Source: Actinomucor elegans (taxonomy: Eukaryota; Mucoromycota; Mucoromycetes; Mucorales; Mucoraceae). Taken from it: a stretch of 64,000 nucleotides of DNA. The DNA is taken from contig JAMSLZ010000016.1 of the NCBI GenBank assembly GCA_026027325.1, positions 558,001-622,000 on the forward strand. Direction: 5' to 3'. Position numbers and translations under genes: made by a program. Positions 26,044 to 37,795 of this stretch are shown here, piece after piece. The first letter of the stretch is position 1. Every line of letters starts with the position of its first letter. The notes under the pieces were generated by a model. The model was not told the DNA's origin, ran no database searches, and worked only from the letters and a program-made list of their open reading frames with translations.

Positions 26044-26634
26044 TTACTCAAATTGTTTATACAAAGAACAAAAGGAACAGAAAAAAAAGGGGGGGAAACG
26101 TATTTAGACTTAATTTAATCTGTGGGATACAAACGATTTTACGGCTACTCGAAAAGTCGTGTGTTTTATTTTGAAATAGTGTTTATATAATGCAAAAGTG
26201 CAGATCAACACCTAGTGTATTAACAAAGCTCACACAGGATTAACCTCATATTGATCGGTATAAAGATCAGCTAATAGTATGTATTAACAATTATAAGCAA
26301 TCCCTGTTTTTTACATTCTGCTTTACAGATTTTGATCTAATGTCTGCGCGCATAATTCTTTATATCAAAAAACATACACAAAATATATCCTTATGCACCC
26401 TAATACCAGGAGCATGTGCCCATTATAGACCATGCCTTTACGACAAGTCTCACACCATCAGAAACGGGATCACTATCAAAAACTGCCATTCAAATAATGA
26501 TATTTTCATTGGTCGATCGGAGATAAAGAGCGAATGTGTGTGCATGTTATTGGCTAATACCAAAAATTTCGATCCAAAAAAAAATTATTCAAATCACAAA
26601 ACCGTATATAAATCAACAATAAGATTAACAAGGC

Positions 26635-26730
26635 ATGAGTGCTTTATATACTGACAATGATCATGAGAACCCTGTAAATGAAGACGGAGAGTATGTTGTA
26701 ATTGTAGAATTGGAAATTGATTTAGAAAAA
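26635..26730 (+). other. Possible first exon of an unrecognised small gene or relic
   Basis: An ATG at 26635 follows a TATATAAAT box about 24 bp upstream and opens 32 acidic, coding-like codons (NEDGEYVVIVELEIDLEK). They run into a GTATCC donor-like site at 26731. No continuation keeps frame convincingly. The sequence just downstream (26740-26805) is duplicated in inverted orientation at 27140-27220. This could be a decayed gene or chance. Confidence 0.3.
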
Positions 26731-27409
26731 GTATCCTTTTTTTTGGGACAGTCTACCGTCAAGTAATATGGAGACATTAAGGTCATCCACAAGCAGCCAT
26801 CGACCAGAAAATAGTAAGCTCTCTTTGGAATAACGCACAGATTAGGCTGAATCGTGTAATTGTTTGGCTTCATGCAATACTGCGTGATTTTTAGAAAGAA
26901 TCAATATGGGTCCGAAATAAAAAGGGCAATCCGTAACTGAAAAGCTGTGGGTTTTGATCGTTCGGTTTAGTATTCCAATTGGTAATTAATTTATAACGTT
27001 TCGATGCATCTATCAAAGGAAGAAAATAAAAGAAATCTTGCAGGCAAAATACATTTCCGTCATCTATTGTCTATGCAATCCGAAACGGATATTTCGTACA
27101 CCGTTTCATTATTCTCAATTTGTAATTAGATGATTTCCAGTCGATGACTGCTTGTGGATGACCTAAGCGACATGTCCAAGGACGGTAGCAGCATCCGTTG
27201 AAATGGAAAAATGAGAAAGAATTAGAAATATTCATATTATATACAGAGGGAGAAATAGAGATGTGAATTATGAAAAGTAGAGCCTTAATCAAAAGGCATA
27301 TAAAGGTACAAGAGTTTTGATTTTGTGGAAACAATGGTGAGAGTGATTCGCTCTGCCACAGAAAAACCATTCATGGTGCTGTATTGAAATTATGATAGTC
27401 ATAATTGCC

Positions 27410-27770
27410 ATAAAACAATGGATATCGTAGGTACGTAATTAAGCACGCTCCTAACCACTGCAGGATGGTTCAATTGACGAATACAGACATTCATTTCCAT
27501 ATGCTTTAATTCAATTCTCAGTTCAATGTAAGTGACGAAAGGATCGTTGCAAACAATCTTTCGAAGGTGGCTTTTAGCCATTTTACTAATTTTCCTTGGG
27601 CTTCCATAGCACCAGTTTTTTTGTATTTTTTAATTGATGGGCTCACAGTCGGTACCGATAAACCAACTGTTTTAAAAATGACTGTAGATCACATTTTAAC
27701 TTTGTACAATACTCCACAATACGTCGATGCTTCTCTTTCATTGTATATTTCACAGCCGTTTTCTGATGAA
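27410..27770 (-). pseudogene. Degenerate Tc1/mariner-type transposase fragment (HTH part)
   Basis: On the minus strand three short pieces in different frames line up with the N-terminal double HTH of Tc1/mariner transposases. These are KHRRIVEYC (about 27735), VGLSVPTVSPSIKKYKKTG followed by AMEAQGK (about 27600-27660), and HLRKIVCNDPFVTYIELRIE (about 27515-27575). The frame changes at least twice and stops follow, and no catalytic DDE part is recognisable downstream. Clearly an old dead copy; the family call rests on the spacing of the VPTVS...IKKY...G pattern and the NDPFVTY block. Confidence 0.6.
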
Positions 27771-28280
27771 TGATAAAACATGTTATTTTGCGACTGTAGA
27801 TTCAATTGGTATACCTTCAAAACATAGCGTTTAATTAACATGGATCTGTGCACACGGTAGAAATATTAAATTATTATTTGCATATTTGTATGATATAAAA
27901 TATTCATTATAATAACACTTTTAAATGCAAAAGTATTCACTTTTATCAAGACAACTCCTTGAATTGAGTGAAATATACTATGGTATTTGTACTACCTGAT
28001 AAGCTCTTAAACGCTTTGTAGACTTTGTTAATGCGCTTTTGTTCTTTTCGAGCGTTAAAGGCGATGGTAGCGGTGGCAACATATTTAAAATATCAGCCAA
28101 CCAATTAAAGTGACGAACGATGCAAGTGTTCAGTGCGGATATACATTTTCACAAGCTCACTACAGTATTCATGTAAGATTCAACCAATCTTTCGACGTCA
28201 TTTGCAAGTCCTATTATTATAGCGTGCTTTAATCTAGACCCAATATCCTTTTTTTTCTTTTTTTTCTTTAACACGAACCA

Positions 28281-30965
28281 ATGGAAGCAGCGACTCCAGA
28301 AAATGACCAACAAAGAGCTATACAACGTCAGCAAATGAATAGGTCAAGCTTCTATATGCTCCTATTCCTCTTTTCACTACTCTTTTTCAATTTTTCTGAC
28401 GATAGTTCTGTTCGAACAGGAAAACCAACCAAAGTCGATTTACTTCAAGAGCTCGAACACGAAAAAGAATTGCTCGGGAATCTTACGTTCGGCGTTAATG
28501 TGACTCACGTAAATAGTTACATTTAGGCAAATTAGATGGTTTCTGACTTGTTCTTTATGTTAGCCTTTGCCAAAGACTGTCGAAAAACCATTAAATGATT
28601 TATGGGATATTCAAACGTCGCCTACTTCCCATTATTATCATAATATCACGGGCATCTTCCGAGGTAGGAATAGTTAGTTGACTGAAAACGAGAGACGTTT
28701 GACTGAGTGTTTGTTTGCTAGGTGAATGGGAAAATATTAATATGACTGTACCTGATACTGCAAACAAGACTGAGATGGACGAAGCGAGAAACAAGTTCAA
28801 GTTTGATGGGCCAGGCTCTTTTACACTCAACCTAAAAGCTACTAGTACATTAAATGAAAATATAAACTATATTGAAGTATGCGTTTATTGAAATACGAAA
28901 GCGATGGAAACTGACCTTTTACATAGGGTTATATACGAGTGAAAGATCACGAAAAGAGTGATTACGGCGCTTTACTGCTGGCAGGAGGCGTTCATTTCTT
29001 AAATAATGGATCCCTGTATTTGATGGCAGTACTTGATGGGTAAAAGGATGAGAACAAAAAGGATCATCTGCTGGAGGAACTCACGCGTTTATCATAGCTA
29101 TCCTATTCCGTTGCAAGATCTATTACACATGCTACCAACCAATGAAACCATGATAGCTACGCGGCAGGTCATTGATGAACAGATAGATAAACGTATTGAA
29201 AAGCTGGAAAAAGAAAAATACTGGGATTGGCAAACAATGGATGATACTGGTAACATGGATAGATGCAATGCTTATTTCGTGTATCTGACTGTCTATAGAT
29301 CGTACAAGCAATACACCTTTTACTTGTAACTTTCAAATGTTTGGTCAGTTACATCCTGTTCCTTCTGATATCAAAATGGCAGATCTATTAGAGTATGAAC
29401 GAGGTAATCATGACCACTACTGCTGTGATGACTTATTAACAATTCTTTACAGAACTTGAATATCCTCAAGGCATTTCTACAATTACTGCGCCTCCACTTT
29501 TACTATCTTCAGAAATGTATTCTCCCAACTGTCAGTTATTGTTATCCAGTCGAAAGAATGTTGGCATCAAGATTGAAAAGTACTACAACAAAGCAGTAAC
29601 GTATGCTGGAATAGCAAGTGTTATTGCAGTGGTACAGATCTTTTCTCTGATCCACCAAATGGAATACACACCTACTCCATCAGTAAAGTATCTTGAAAGC
29701 GTGATAAACTCGCTGGCTAACCTTTTCTTTTTATATATTATTAACTAGAGTGTATCCAATGTATCTTATTGGACAATTGCCATGCAAGCTATTATGGATG
29801 GCTATCTATGTCTATTACATTTGACTACGGGTGTAGTAATTGAAAATGTGTTTATACCGTTTGCTACAGCTGCTTTCTTTACGTTTGTCCTTGTATCCAT
29901 CTTTGGTATGCGCTATTTGCTTGTTGTATGGAGAATCCAAAGACCAGAATCCATTCGCGCTAGTCAACCACCTTCACCTACCCCAGATCAACAAACGCCA
30001 GACACTTCCAATTTATTGCCTGTTGCTAATGTCAGAAGACCCAACCCTGAAGAGCCCAGCAATCCACAAAGAGATATCACATACCTATACTATAGATTAT
30101 GTAAGTCAACCCAGTTGTTACAAGTAACAAATGAACTAACACAACGCATTAGATGCCGTTCTTTTGCTTGGACTGTTTTTATTTTACCAATCGGTTACTC
30201 GATCTGCTTTTGTGCAAAATATCATTGTATGCACGCTTGGCTTCTTGTTTTATTCATTCTGGATACCCCAAATCGTACGTAATGTATTTAGAGGTTGCAG
30301 ACATCCTCTTAGCCATCGATATATCTTGGTCATGAGCGTGACCCGTCTATCTGTACCTTTATGTAAGGAGAACAAAAAGCCTACTACTCTAAACATGAGT
30401 TAATTTCAACCTCCCCCTATAGACTTTTATGGCTGCCCCGAGAATTTAATTGGGCATGAAACTACATCATGGGTTTGGGCTTTGGTGGCCTATGTAGCTT
30501 TACAGGTCTTGGTCTTGTTCCTTCAAGATGCTTTTGGACCAAGATTCTTTATACCATCTCAGGTAAACCATCGGCATAGACAAGTTATATATATAAAAAA
30601 AAACTAACTGCCTTCATAGTATTTACCTCAAACATACAATTATCATCCCATATTGAACGTTACGGACGAAGAAGCCACTACAACTACAGAAGAAGATGAT
30701 ATTATGGACCACAAAACCCATCAGCCCAAAGACTGTGCCATTTGCATGTTACCTATTGATATGAAACATGGTGGACATTCTGTATTATCAAAGACCAACT
30801 ACATGGTAACACCTTGTCACCATATATTCCATACTGATTGCTTGGAAAAGGTAACGCTTATTATGCAATGCATCTCCTTGGGTTATTAACTATATGTTTT
30901 TTTTATAGTGGATGAGAATCAAGTTGGAATGTCCAGTTTGCAGAGCTTATTTACCAGCATGTTAA
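28281..30965 (+). CDS. TUL1: Golgi transmembrane RING E3 ubiquitin ligase (TUL1/DSC1)
   Basis: A multi-exon gene; the first exons are 28281-28508 and from 28564. An N-terminal signal anchor (YMLLFLFSLLFF, residues ~25-37) is followed by a ~300-residue lumenal domain with many N-glycosylation sequons (NLTF, NVTH, NITG, NMTV). Next come several membrane segments between about 29590 and 30540, and a C-terminal cytosolic RING-H2. The RING ligands are CAICMLP, then TPCHHIFHTDC and CPVC, closing with LPAC. This matches yeast Tul1 and S. pombe Dsc1, catalytic subunit of the Golgi Dsc complex that ubiquitinates membrane proteins and, in some fungi, triggers SREBP cleavage. It ends 132 bp before the stop of the convergent TBC gene. 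Confidence 0.93.
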
Positions 30966-30996
30966 TATTTAAATTCATCTTTTTCATCTTAGTATT

Positions 30997-31020
30997 CCCC
31001 CCCCCCCTCCTCCTCCTCCT
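30997..31020. repeat. C11 homopolymer plus (TCC)n in convergent 3' spacer
   Basis: A run of eleven C followed by several TCC units, lying between the TUL1 and TBC stop codons. It is strikingly strand-asymmetric in otherwise AT-rich DNA. Confidence 0.85.
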
Positions 31021-31097
31021 CTCCATTCATCCGTGTAATAGCAAATCATCCTCATTATTAGTTTACTTTCAATGGTTTATTAATAATAATCTGTATA

Positions 31098-34000
31098 TTA
31101 AAATGGCTGCTGAAGCGTATCATATTCATATGCTTTTCGGTTCTCGATGTTTTTAGCGTCCAGAGGATCAATGGTAGCTGCACTAGTGGCAGAACCGATA
31201 GAAGAAGGTCTTTTGTTGATGATAAAGCTAGTTCTCTTTCTGGGTGAATGAGGTGGTACTTGGTCAGCTTTAAACAAGTCAGTAGAAGGGCTTGTAGCCA
31301 CAATATCAGGCTTATCACTGTCCGTATCCACCATCCATTTAAACTTGGGATTGCTGGCAGCTTTGGGACTGAGCAATTGTAGATCAGGATCACTGAGCAA
31401 ATCTTCGATGCGGTACTTGATCTGCTGTTTGACAGGTGCAGGATGGGCTGGGATATAGGGTACAGCAACCTGAGGTAGCTCTGGGTAAACAGCCGTGGTA
31501 GTAATAGGAGGCAAAGGTTTGTCATTTTCATAGTTGGCGGTAGTATCATCAGTAGAAATGAGAGAAGAGGATGTCTGTGGAGGTACAAAGATGGGAGCGG
31601 GTTTTGCTTTTGGTGGAGGGGGAGGAGGTGATGACTCAGCTACTTCTTTATGATCGACCAGATCCCACTCTTCGTCTGGTGTGGGGGCCTGCAGGTTATC
31701 GTTCATGACACTCGCATCAAAATGAGCTTGTTTACCTAAAAGAACATCACGAATATGTTTGAGGCCTGCTAAAGCCATGATCATTGTAGCTTCGTTTTGT
31801 ACTGGTGGGTCAACCACTGTTGCATTGGCCTGTGTTGGTTTTTTTTCCGAAGAACAAGATGTGTCACTGTCGTAATCAACTATTTGTTCTTCTACGTCTA
31901 CATCAGCTGTTGTACTTTCAACAGATACTTCTTTGTCTTTGACAGCGGTAACTGGACTCGCAGGAAAGATTTCGTTTTCTAATAGATTAATACATTTAGC
32001 CATCATCTCACCCATTTGACGATTAACAGCTTGCATCTTGGCTGCGGTTTCATCCTGATCAGATTGTTTAGACGCAGGTGCTGAAGGCGACAAAGATTGG
32101 CGCTGTTGGTGAGTTCGACTTGTTCCAACAATACGATCAATGCCAGATGGAAATTCGGATGATACAGTCGAGCGTCTTACAGCTATTCCATCTTGAGGTC
32201 TACCAAGTACATTTTCACCAAATGTATTGACATTTTTCTAAGCAAAATCGTAAGTGCACAATACTTATACTTTGTATGTATTGATTGTATATACCATAAC
32301 GCCAGCAATAGCTCGGTTCAAATCTCTTACTTGAGGGTTTTTCATCATAATTCTCGATAGACTATCAAATCCTTGGGACCCTTTGTGGTTCAATGTGCGT
32401 TGCTGATGCTGCTGCTGTTGACGCGCATAGGAAAGAGGTGGAGCAGGTTCAGGAACGCCTTCAGACATACTTGTGCGAGGGTCTTTACCGGACCTTACAT
32501 CCAGCTGCTGCAAGATATGTAAGGCTGTATCTTCAGAAAGGTTTTCCTTGAGGTATTTGGCTTGCTCTACCAATGTAGCAGGTTTGGTGATTTGTGGAGG
32601 GCGCATCAGCAATGTCAAACATTCAGCATAATCCTTTTGTAACACTAGAAAGGTAATCAATAAAGAAGAAACTGATATAGCTGTATATATGCTTACGTTG
32701 ATCTCTCATACGTAAAAGGATCACTAAACACACATATTCCACAATTTCTAGAGTTGGATCTTGAGCAAAGATGGCATCCCAGAGCTTCAAAAGTTCATAT
32801 ATGTCGAATTCTCTGCCAAATAGTAATCGAATCCAGCGACTAAACTGATAGTATCAGTAAGAAAGCCTACCAAACTTGATTCCTATACGACTTACAGTCC
32901 ATAAAGCTGTGGTTCAATACCAAAATTCTCCAAATGTCTATATAACAAAGGATCTACAGTACGAAGATATTGATGGTGAATACGATGACAGGTCATCACA
33001 ACAGGGTTTAATCGAGCACTCTATATCAAATAAACAGTTAAGAGAGTGAATTGTTGGACAGACTATTTATCTCACATCAGTAGGCTTGGGTATATTATCA
33101 GTAGTAAGGATATCAGACTAAACGAATTTGTTAAATCAATGGTTCTATACAGAAAAACTGTAATTACCTTGATGCGAGCATTAGGAGTTTTTCGACTTGG
33201 CACATCATCATTAAACTCATACCAAGACTTGCCAAAAGTCATTAGTTTATCAAACAGAATATAAGCATCATGTTCTACAAAGTTGGAATCCAAAACTTGG
33301 CTCATCAATTTAGTAGCAGGGCTAGACAGACGGAACAAAAATTAGTATACGATTATTCACAGCAATATACTATGCTTTACTCGGATGGCATCTGCTCTAG
33401 TTCGGCTATATCCAAGCTCTCTAAGGCAAGAACCCAATAAAAAGGCGCCAATAGTTCGTGCATGCCTTGACGATAAGATACATCACGATTCAACTTGCAG
33501 TAAATAAATAACACATCTGTTAAGCACTGCTGAACGTGGCTTTGTCTAAAGAAATCTACATCTGGAAATCTAACATATAAAAGGATTAGTTTAATTGATG
33601 AGGTTCAAATAAATAAATAAAAATAAAATAAAAAAGCTCTTACGTGCGTTCCACGTCTTGTCGGATAACCTTGCGAATTTCGGTATCAGCAAAATACTGC
33701 TGCCATGGATTCTAGATTAAGAATTAGCATATTATAGCGTGAACTAAGTACCATCTATCTATTTACACTATCACTTAAAGCAAGTGGGTTGTTATCAGAC
33801 AGATCTTGTTCATCTTTCTTGTTCATTTTTTCGGCAGGCTCTTCGATATACTGTCTCTTCAGATCGGTATAACGCTGGCGTTGTTCCAGCTGTAAACTAG
33901 ACCAACTGGATACCTCCAACGTAGGAAGATAACCAAGAAAAACCTACTTGACGTTAGAATTAATCGAGATTATGGTTGTATAATTACCTTCCAGCAGACT

Positions 34001-34183
34001 GAACGTAATCCGTTTTGACAGACTGTTCCTGCAACTGCACGATGTCGAAGTGAATTCAAAGACAAGTTGGGATCATTAAATATGACATCCCATGCTTTCC
34101 TGAGCGCGTACTGTGTTAATGAGGCACATATCTAACAAAGTCTACTTTGGTAAATACCTTCTTGTCTCGAGAACGTGTGTCAT
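31098..34183 (-). CDS. TBC-domain Rab GTPase-activating protein, TBC1D5-like
   Basis: A multi-exon gene. The conserved core starts with ALRKAWDVIFNDPNLSLNSLR (34100 region) and CWKVFLGYLP. The TBC arginine-finger motif is RQDVERTFPDVDFF (about 33640) and the glutamine finger is YRQGMHELLAPFYW (about 33460). The domain ends near FGREFDIYELLKLWDAIF. The C-terminal ~500 residues are low-complexity with Pro- and Ser-rich stretches, including PPPPPPKAKPAP. TBC1D5 inactivates Rab7 with retromer at late endosomes; extension of this role is inferred. The first exon is unresolved. The only nearby ATG (34183) is out of phase with the conserved exon 2 for the obvious donor at about 34157. The frame that fits has no ATG before the overlapping OCT1 3' end. 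Confidence 0.85.
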
Positions 34184-34254
34184 TTACTAATGAGTGAAAT
34201 GAAACAAAAAAGAAAGAAAAAGAGAGTTTATTTATTATGCGGTCCCTTTTATAT

Positions 34255-36689
34255 TTACACATCAATGCCCCAATCACCGACAGTACGCATTGCTTCCTCA
34301 TCACCATTCACTATTTTTGCACCGTCTTCTCCACCCAATACATCCGCTACGCAGTGCCAAGGGTCTCGAGCACCACCCCATTTTAATAAATTATCTCTAA
34401 AGGCTTGTCCCTTTTCTCTGTCTAGTGGATTCGCTTTGAAACTTGATTCCCAAACACGTCTTGCCAAGGTTCTATCAAATAGATACGAATAGTAATTGGA
34501 ACCGTATCCAAATAAATGGCCAAACTGCACAGGCCACATGGTACCAGGTACACTAGGAAACAAGCCTACTTGATCTTGTAACTGATGCCATGCTTTGACA
34601 CTGGAAAACTGAGGATTGCCTGCTTTAGCACCGTGATACTGTTGATCTACCAAAGCCATCAAGATCTGGCTATTCACTTCAATACCGCTGAACCTTTTAC
34701 GTTGTTTCAAGAAGGCTTGAACAGCATCAGGAGAAACATGATTAGAAGAAAACAAAGGCAAGACTTGAGGATGCCATACAAAATGTTCCATCAAGATAGA
34801 AGGTAACTCGACAAAATCAGACGCACAACGTGTACCTGCTACATTATGGAAATCAGTACGTCCTAACATGGAATGCATAGCATGGCCCATTTCATGAAAT
34901 AACGTTTCTACTTCAAACATTGATAATAAGGCTGGGTTGGCGCTGGCTGAAAAATCACAGGTCAAAGCAATGACTGGCAACTGGAACAGACCTTCTTGGC
35001 CTCGAATCGAAGCAGCAGGTTGGTGTAAAGGCGGCATGAGTTTAGAGACATCAATATCGCGATCAGGAAAGGCAAACTTGATATCATTAGCAGAATCATC
35101 ATTATCGACGCGACGAGAAGTACGGATGGTATAATGCGCAGCATTTGTAGTCTTACCAGGTCGAGAAAACAAATCACAATAGATGGTACCAATTTTACCT
35201 TCCCGTTCACATATTACATCTAGTTTACGCACTTGATCGTGCCACGATTCGCCTGATTGCAAAGGTGCATGTTCAAACTCAACGCCATACAAATGTTTAA
35301 AGAGGCGAGAAAGACCTTGGATCACTGAACCAACAGAAAAATGGGGCATGTTGGTGGTTGTAGGATGACTGGCGTTGTATATTTGCATATAATACTCGCG
35401 ATCCCAAGCATTGACTTTGGGTTGATGATTGAGTCGCAAATCTAGCTGCTTGGTGGTTTCTAACAAGTTGAGATCATTTTTAAATGTAGGTTTTTGATGT
35501 CTAAGTAGCGTTTTCAGGAATGCATCGACGTTATCTATAGCAATTCATTTAGTTTCTTTTCCACATAGCAAGGCTATTTTAGTTTTTACTTGGATTTTTG
35601 GCCATTTTATCTTGTAATTCGCGCTCTGCATAGGATTCCCGGCCAACAAGCGTAGCTAGCTCAGACCGAGTCCACAACAAGTGTTCCAGAGTCGAGATAC
35701 TTTCTTTGGTAGCTGAATTCATGGATTCATAAACCTGCCTACGTATATGTTCATTTTTGGCATATTTCAATATCATTTGACATTCTGTTGAATCAGTGGG
35801 TACATAGGCATATCCATCTTTTTGATTTTTTAATATAGAACGCGCTACAGTTGGACTAACGCCTGCTAATGCTGATGATTGTATTTTTACTTGTTCAATA
35901 GCTCTTGGATTCATTTGTATAAACTCTCGGCCCAAATGAATAATACGATCAGATAAGTCAACAAACTCGGCACGTTTCTTGTTGGGTAAATGAATGCCTG
36001 ATTTTTCAAAGTCTCTCAGAAATGCAATGGCTGCAGCTTGCTCGTCAGCAGAGAATTTAGCAGTAATAGATGTATCTTTAAGCACCAAAGACAAAACCTA
36101 CAAAAAGAAGACACGTCAGCTTTCGGATGAATCCATAATGTTGTTTAATTCTTACTTGATGGATACGAATATCTGTATTTAAAGTATTCATATACGAACA
36201 CAAGTCGCCATAAGCCTTATTGGCTGCTTCCATAATAACTGGATCGGGATGAGCATTACGAACAAACTCGGCAATGTCAATGACACTACATAATGTATCT
36301 GATAATCGATCTAAATTCTTTACAATACGGGTCATTTCTTCGTGCCCATTCTTTGGTGCGTTACAGATTCGCTCTACAATAATTTGAGCCTGCTGGATAG
36401 CTTGCTGTGCCGCATAATCGATACCATAAACACTGTTGAAATGAGGGTTTTCGAATAAACCTGAATTTTGTGATGCAGATCGAACTATTTTTGACTGATG
36501 CTTCCAAGCAGCGGTGTCATCAAAAATTAAGCGAATGTGATCGTCTTTCTCTGTAGTGATCGTTGCGATTCCAGGCTGAGCACGCCGTAAAGTAGCATAG
36601 TTTCGATTCAAGAGGCTACAAGTTGGTTTCAATAAGGCATTCTTTAGCAAAGTGGACCTTGGTAAAAGTTTCAGGCCTGAAATTGACAT
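34255..36689 (-). CDS. OCT1: Mitochondrial intermediate peptidase (M3 metallopeptidase)
   Basis: Three exons (36689-36156, 36097-35590, 35534-34255) give 773 residues, typical of the family. The N-terminus is basic and hydroxylated (SISGLKLLPRSTLLKNALLK), a mitochondrial presequence. The catalytic zinc site is HEMGHAMHSMLGRTDFHNVAG followed by ...FVELPSILMEHF, giving the HExxH and the downstream Glu ligand; this block is diagnostic of Oct1/MIP. The enzyme removes an octapeptide from precursors already cut by the matrix processing peptidase. The stop codon lies only about 70 bp from the start region of the downstream TBC gene on the same strand. Start chosen at the first ATG before the presequence. 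Confidence 0.95.
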
Positions 36690-37795
36690 GATCAAGCGCT
36701 CTAATTGCTATAAAAAAAGCAAAAAAAAAAAGACCTGGACACATAGTATGGGGCAATCCGAGTATTTTCTTGGGCCCTATTTCCTCGGCTTTCATTGGAC
36801 GACGGCAATTAAAGAGAGTTAGTAGTGTCATGTTATTGTGTCTTCTTGATGCTCATTTTTTACAATCCGATAATTTTTTATCAACACATTACTCCACTTT
36901 TAATACCTATAACATACTAATACGTCAAAATTGTATCAACTAAGCTAGGGAAGAATTAAATTACATGCTCTAAGGCATATATATTATTTCTTACTTCTTT
37001 GAACCCATGAAGTTATTTGTAAAATACAATATGTTTTGCTTCCACTACAATTGCAATTTGAATACTCTCATATATATCTAATAAACTATGCCAATTAATT
37101 AAGCTTCCAAAATGCGATGATTTGGATATTGTTTTTTAAAAAAAATTTAGGTCCAAGTATTCTAGCATTTTTTCTAAAACCGACCATTTTTTAGCCTCCC
37201 TATTATTCCTACAGGGTTCTATTTAATAGCGTGTATGATATAATTAGTACTTGCTTAAAATGAACTGTCGTATCTAACAAAACCAGTATTTGACTAAAAT
37301 AATACGAATATATTCTATTTTAACAATTAGTTGTAAATAATGTGTATTTCATGAAGATCAGATCTAAAAAAAAAAAACCATCTCCTAGAGAGAATCAGGT
37401 CAAATATTGCATATTAGTACTTTATGTTTATAATAATCTGCCGATTCCGTCTTGTTATTATATCGTAGGCCAATGAATACCGGCGCCAAAGAACTATACG
37501 CTCACAGTAATTCCATTATCTGAGGGCTTATTTGACCTTTTTGTTATATTTTAGTATTTGTGCAAACGACTATTATATAACTTCTGTTAAAGAATAATCA
37601 AAGAACAATATTACTTTTCATTTTAAAAAGCAATCTTTTGAGAGATTTCAGCTTTTGAATAATGCGGACCCTGAAATTTATGAAACTCAGAAGCTTGAAA
37701 TTCCGCTATTATATTCACGAATTGCTCGTACAACTAAGGAAATCATACTCTTTTTTTTACCTCATTTGCTTCATCCCACTATAAAATCTCGAAAA
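36690..37795. other. Divergent intergenic region OCT1 / PAN1
   Basis: About 1.1 kb, AT-rich, holding both promoters. A short upstream reading frame on the minus strand (from 36831) could be a uORF of OCT1. No gene was recognised. Confidence 0.55.

Larger units (their letters stand above)
26044..28280. other. Gene-poor region with transposon relic and diverged inverted duplication
   Basis: About 2.2 kb between the divergent transporter and TUL1 genes. It holds a possible small gene start at 26635, a 24-bp inverted repeat (26781-26804 against 27140-27163), and a degenerate Tc1/mariner transposase fragment on the minus strand at about 27410-27770. The remaining sequence is AT-rich with no supported gene. 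Confidence 0.6.

Noticed and set aside
26340..26654. A 104-codon + frame in the spacer after the transporter gene
   Set aside because: Composition looks like random AT-rich translation, with no domain or splice support.
36616..36831. Minus-strand frame upstream of OCT1 (MTLLTLFNCRRP...)
   Set aside because: Runs into T-rich DNA and overlaps the OCT1 start in another frame; at most a uORF.
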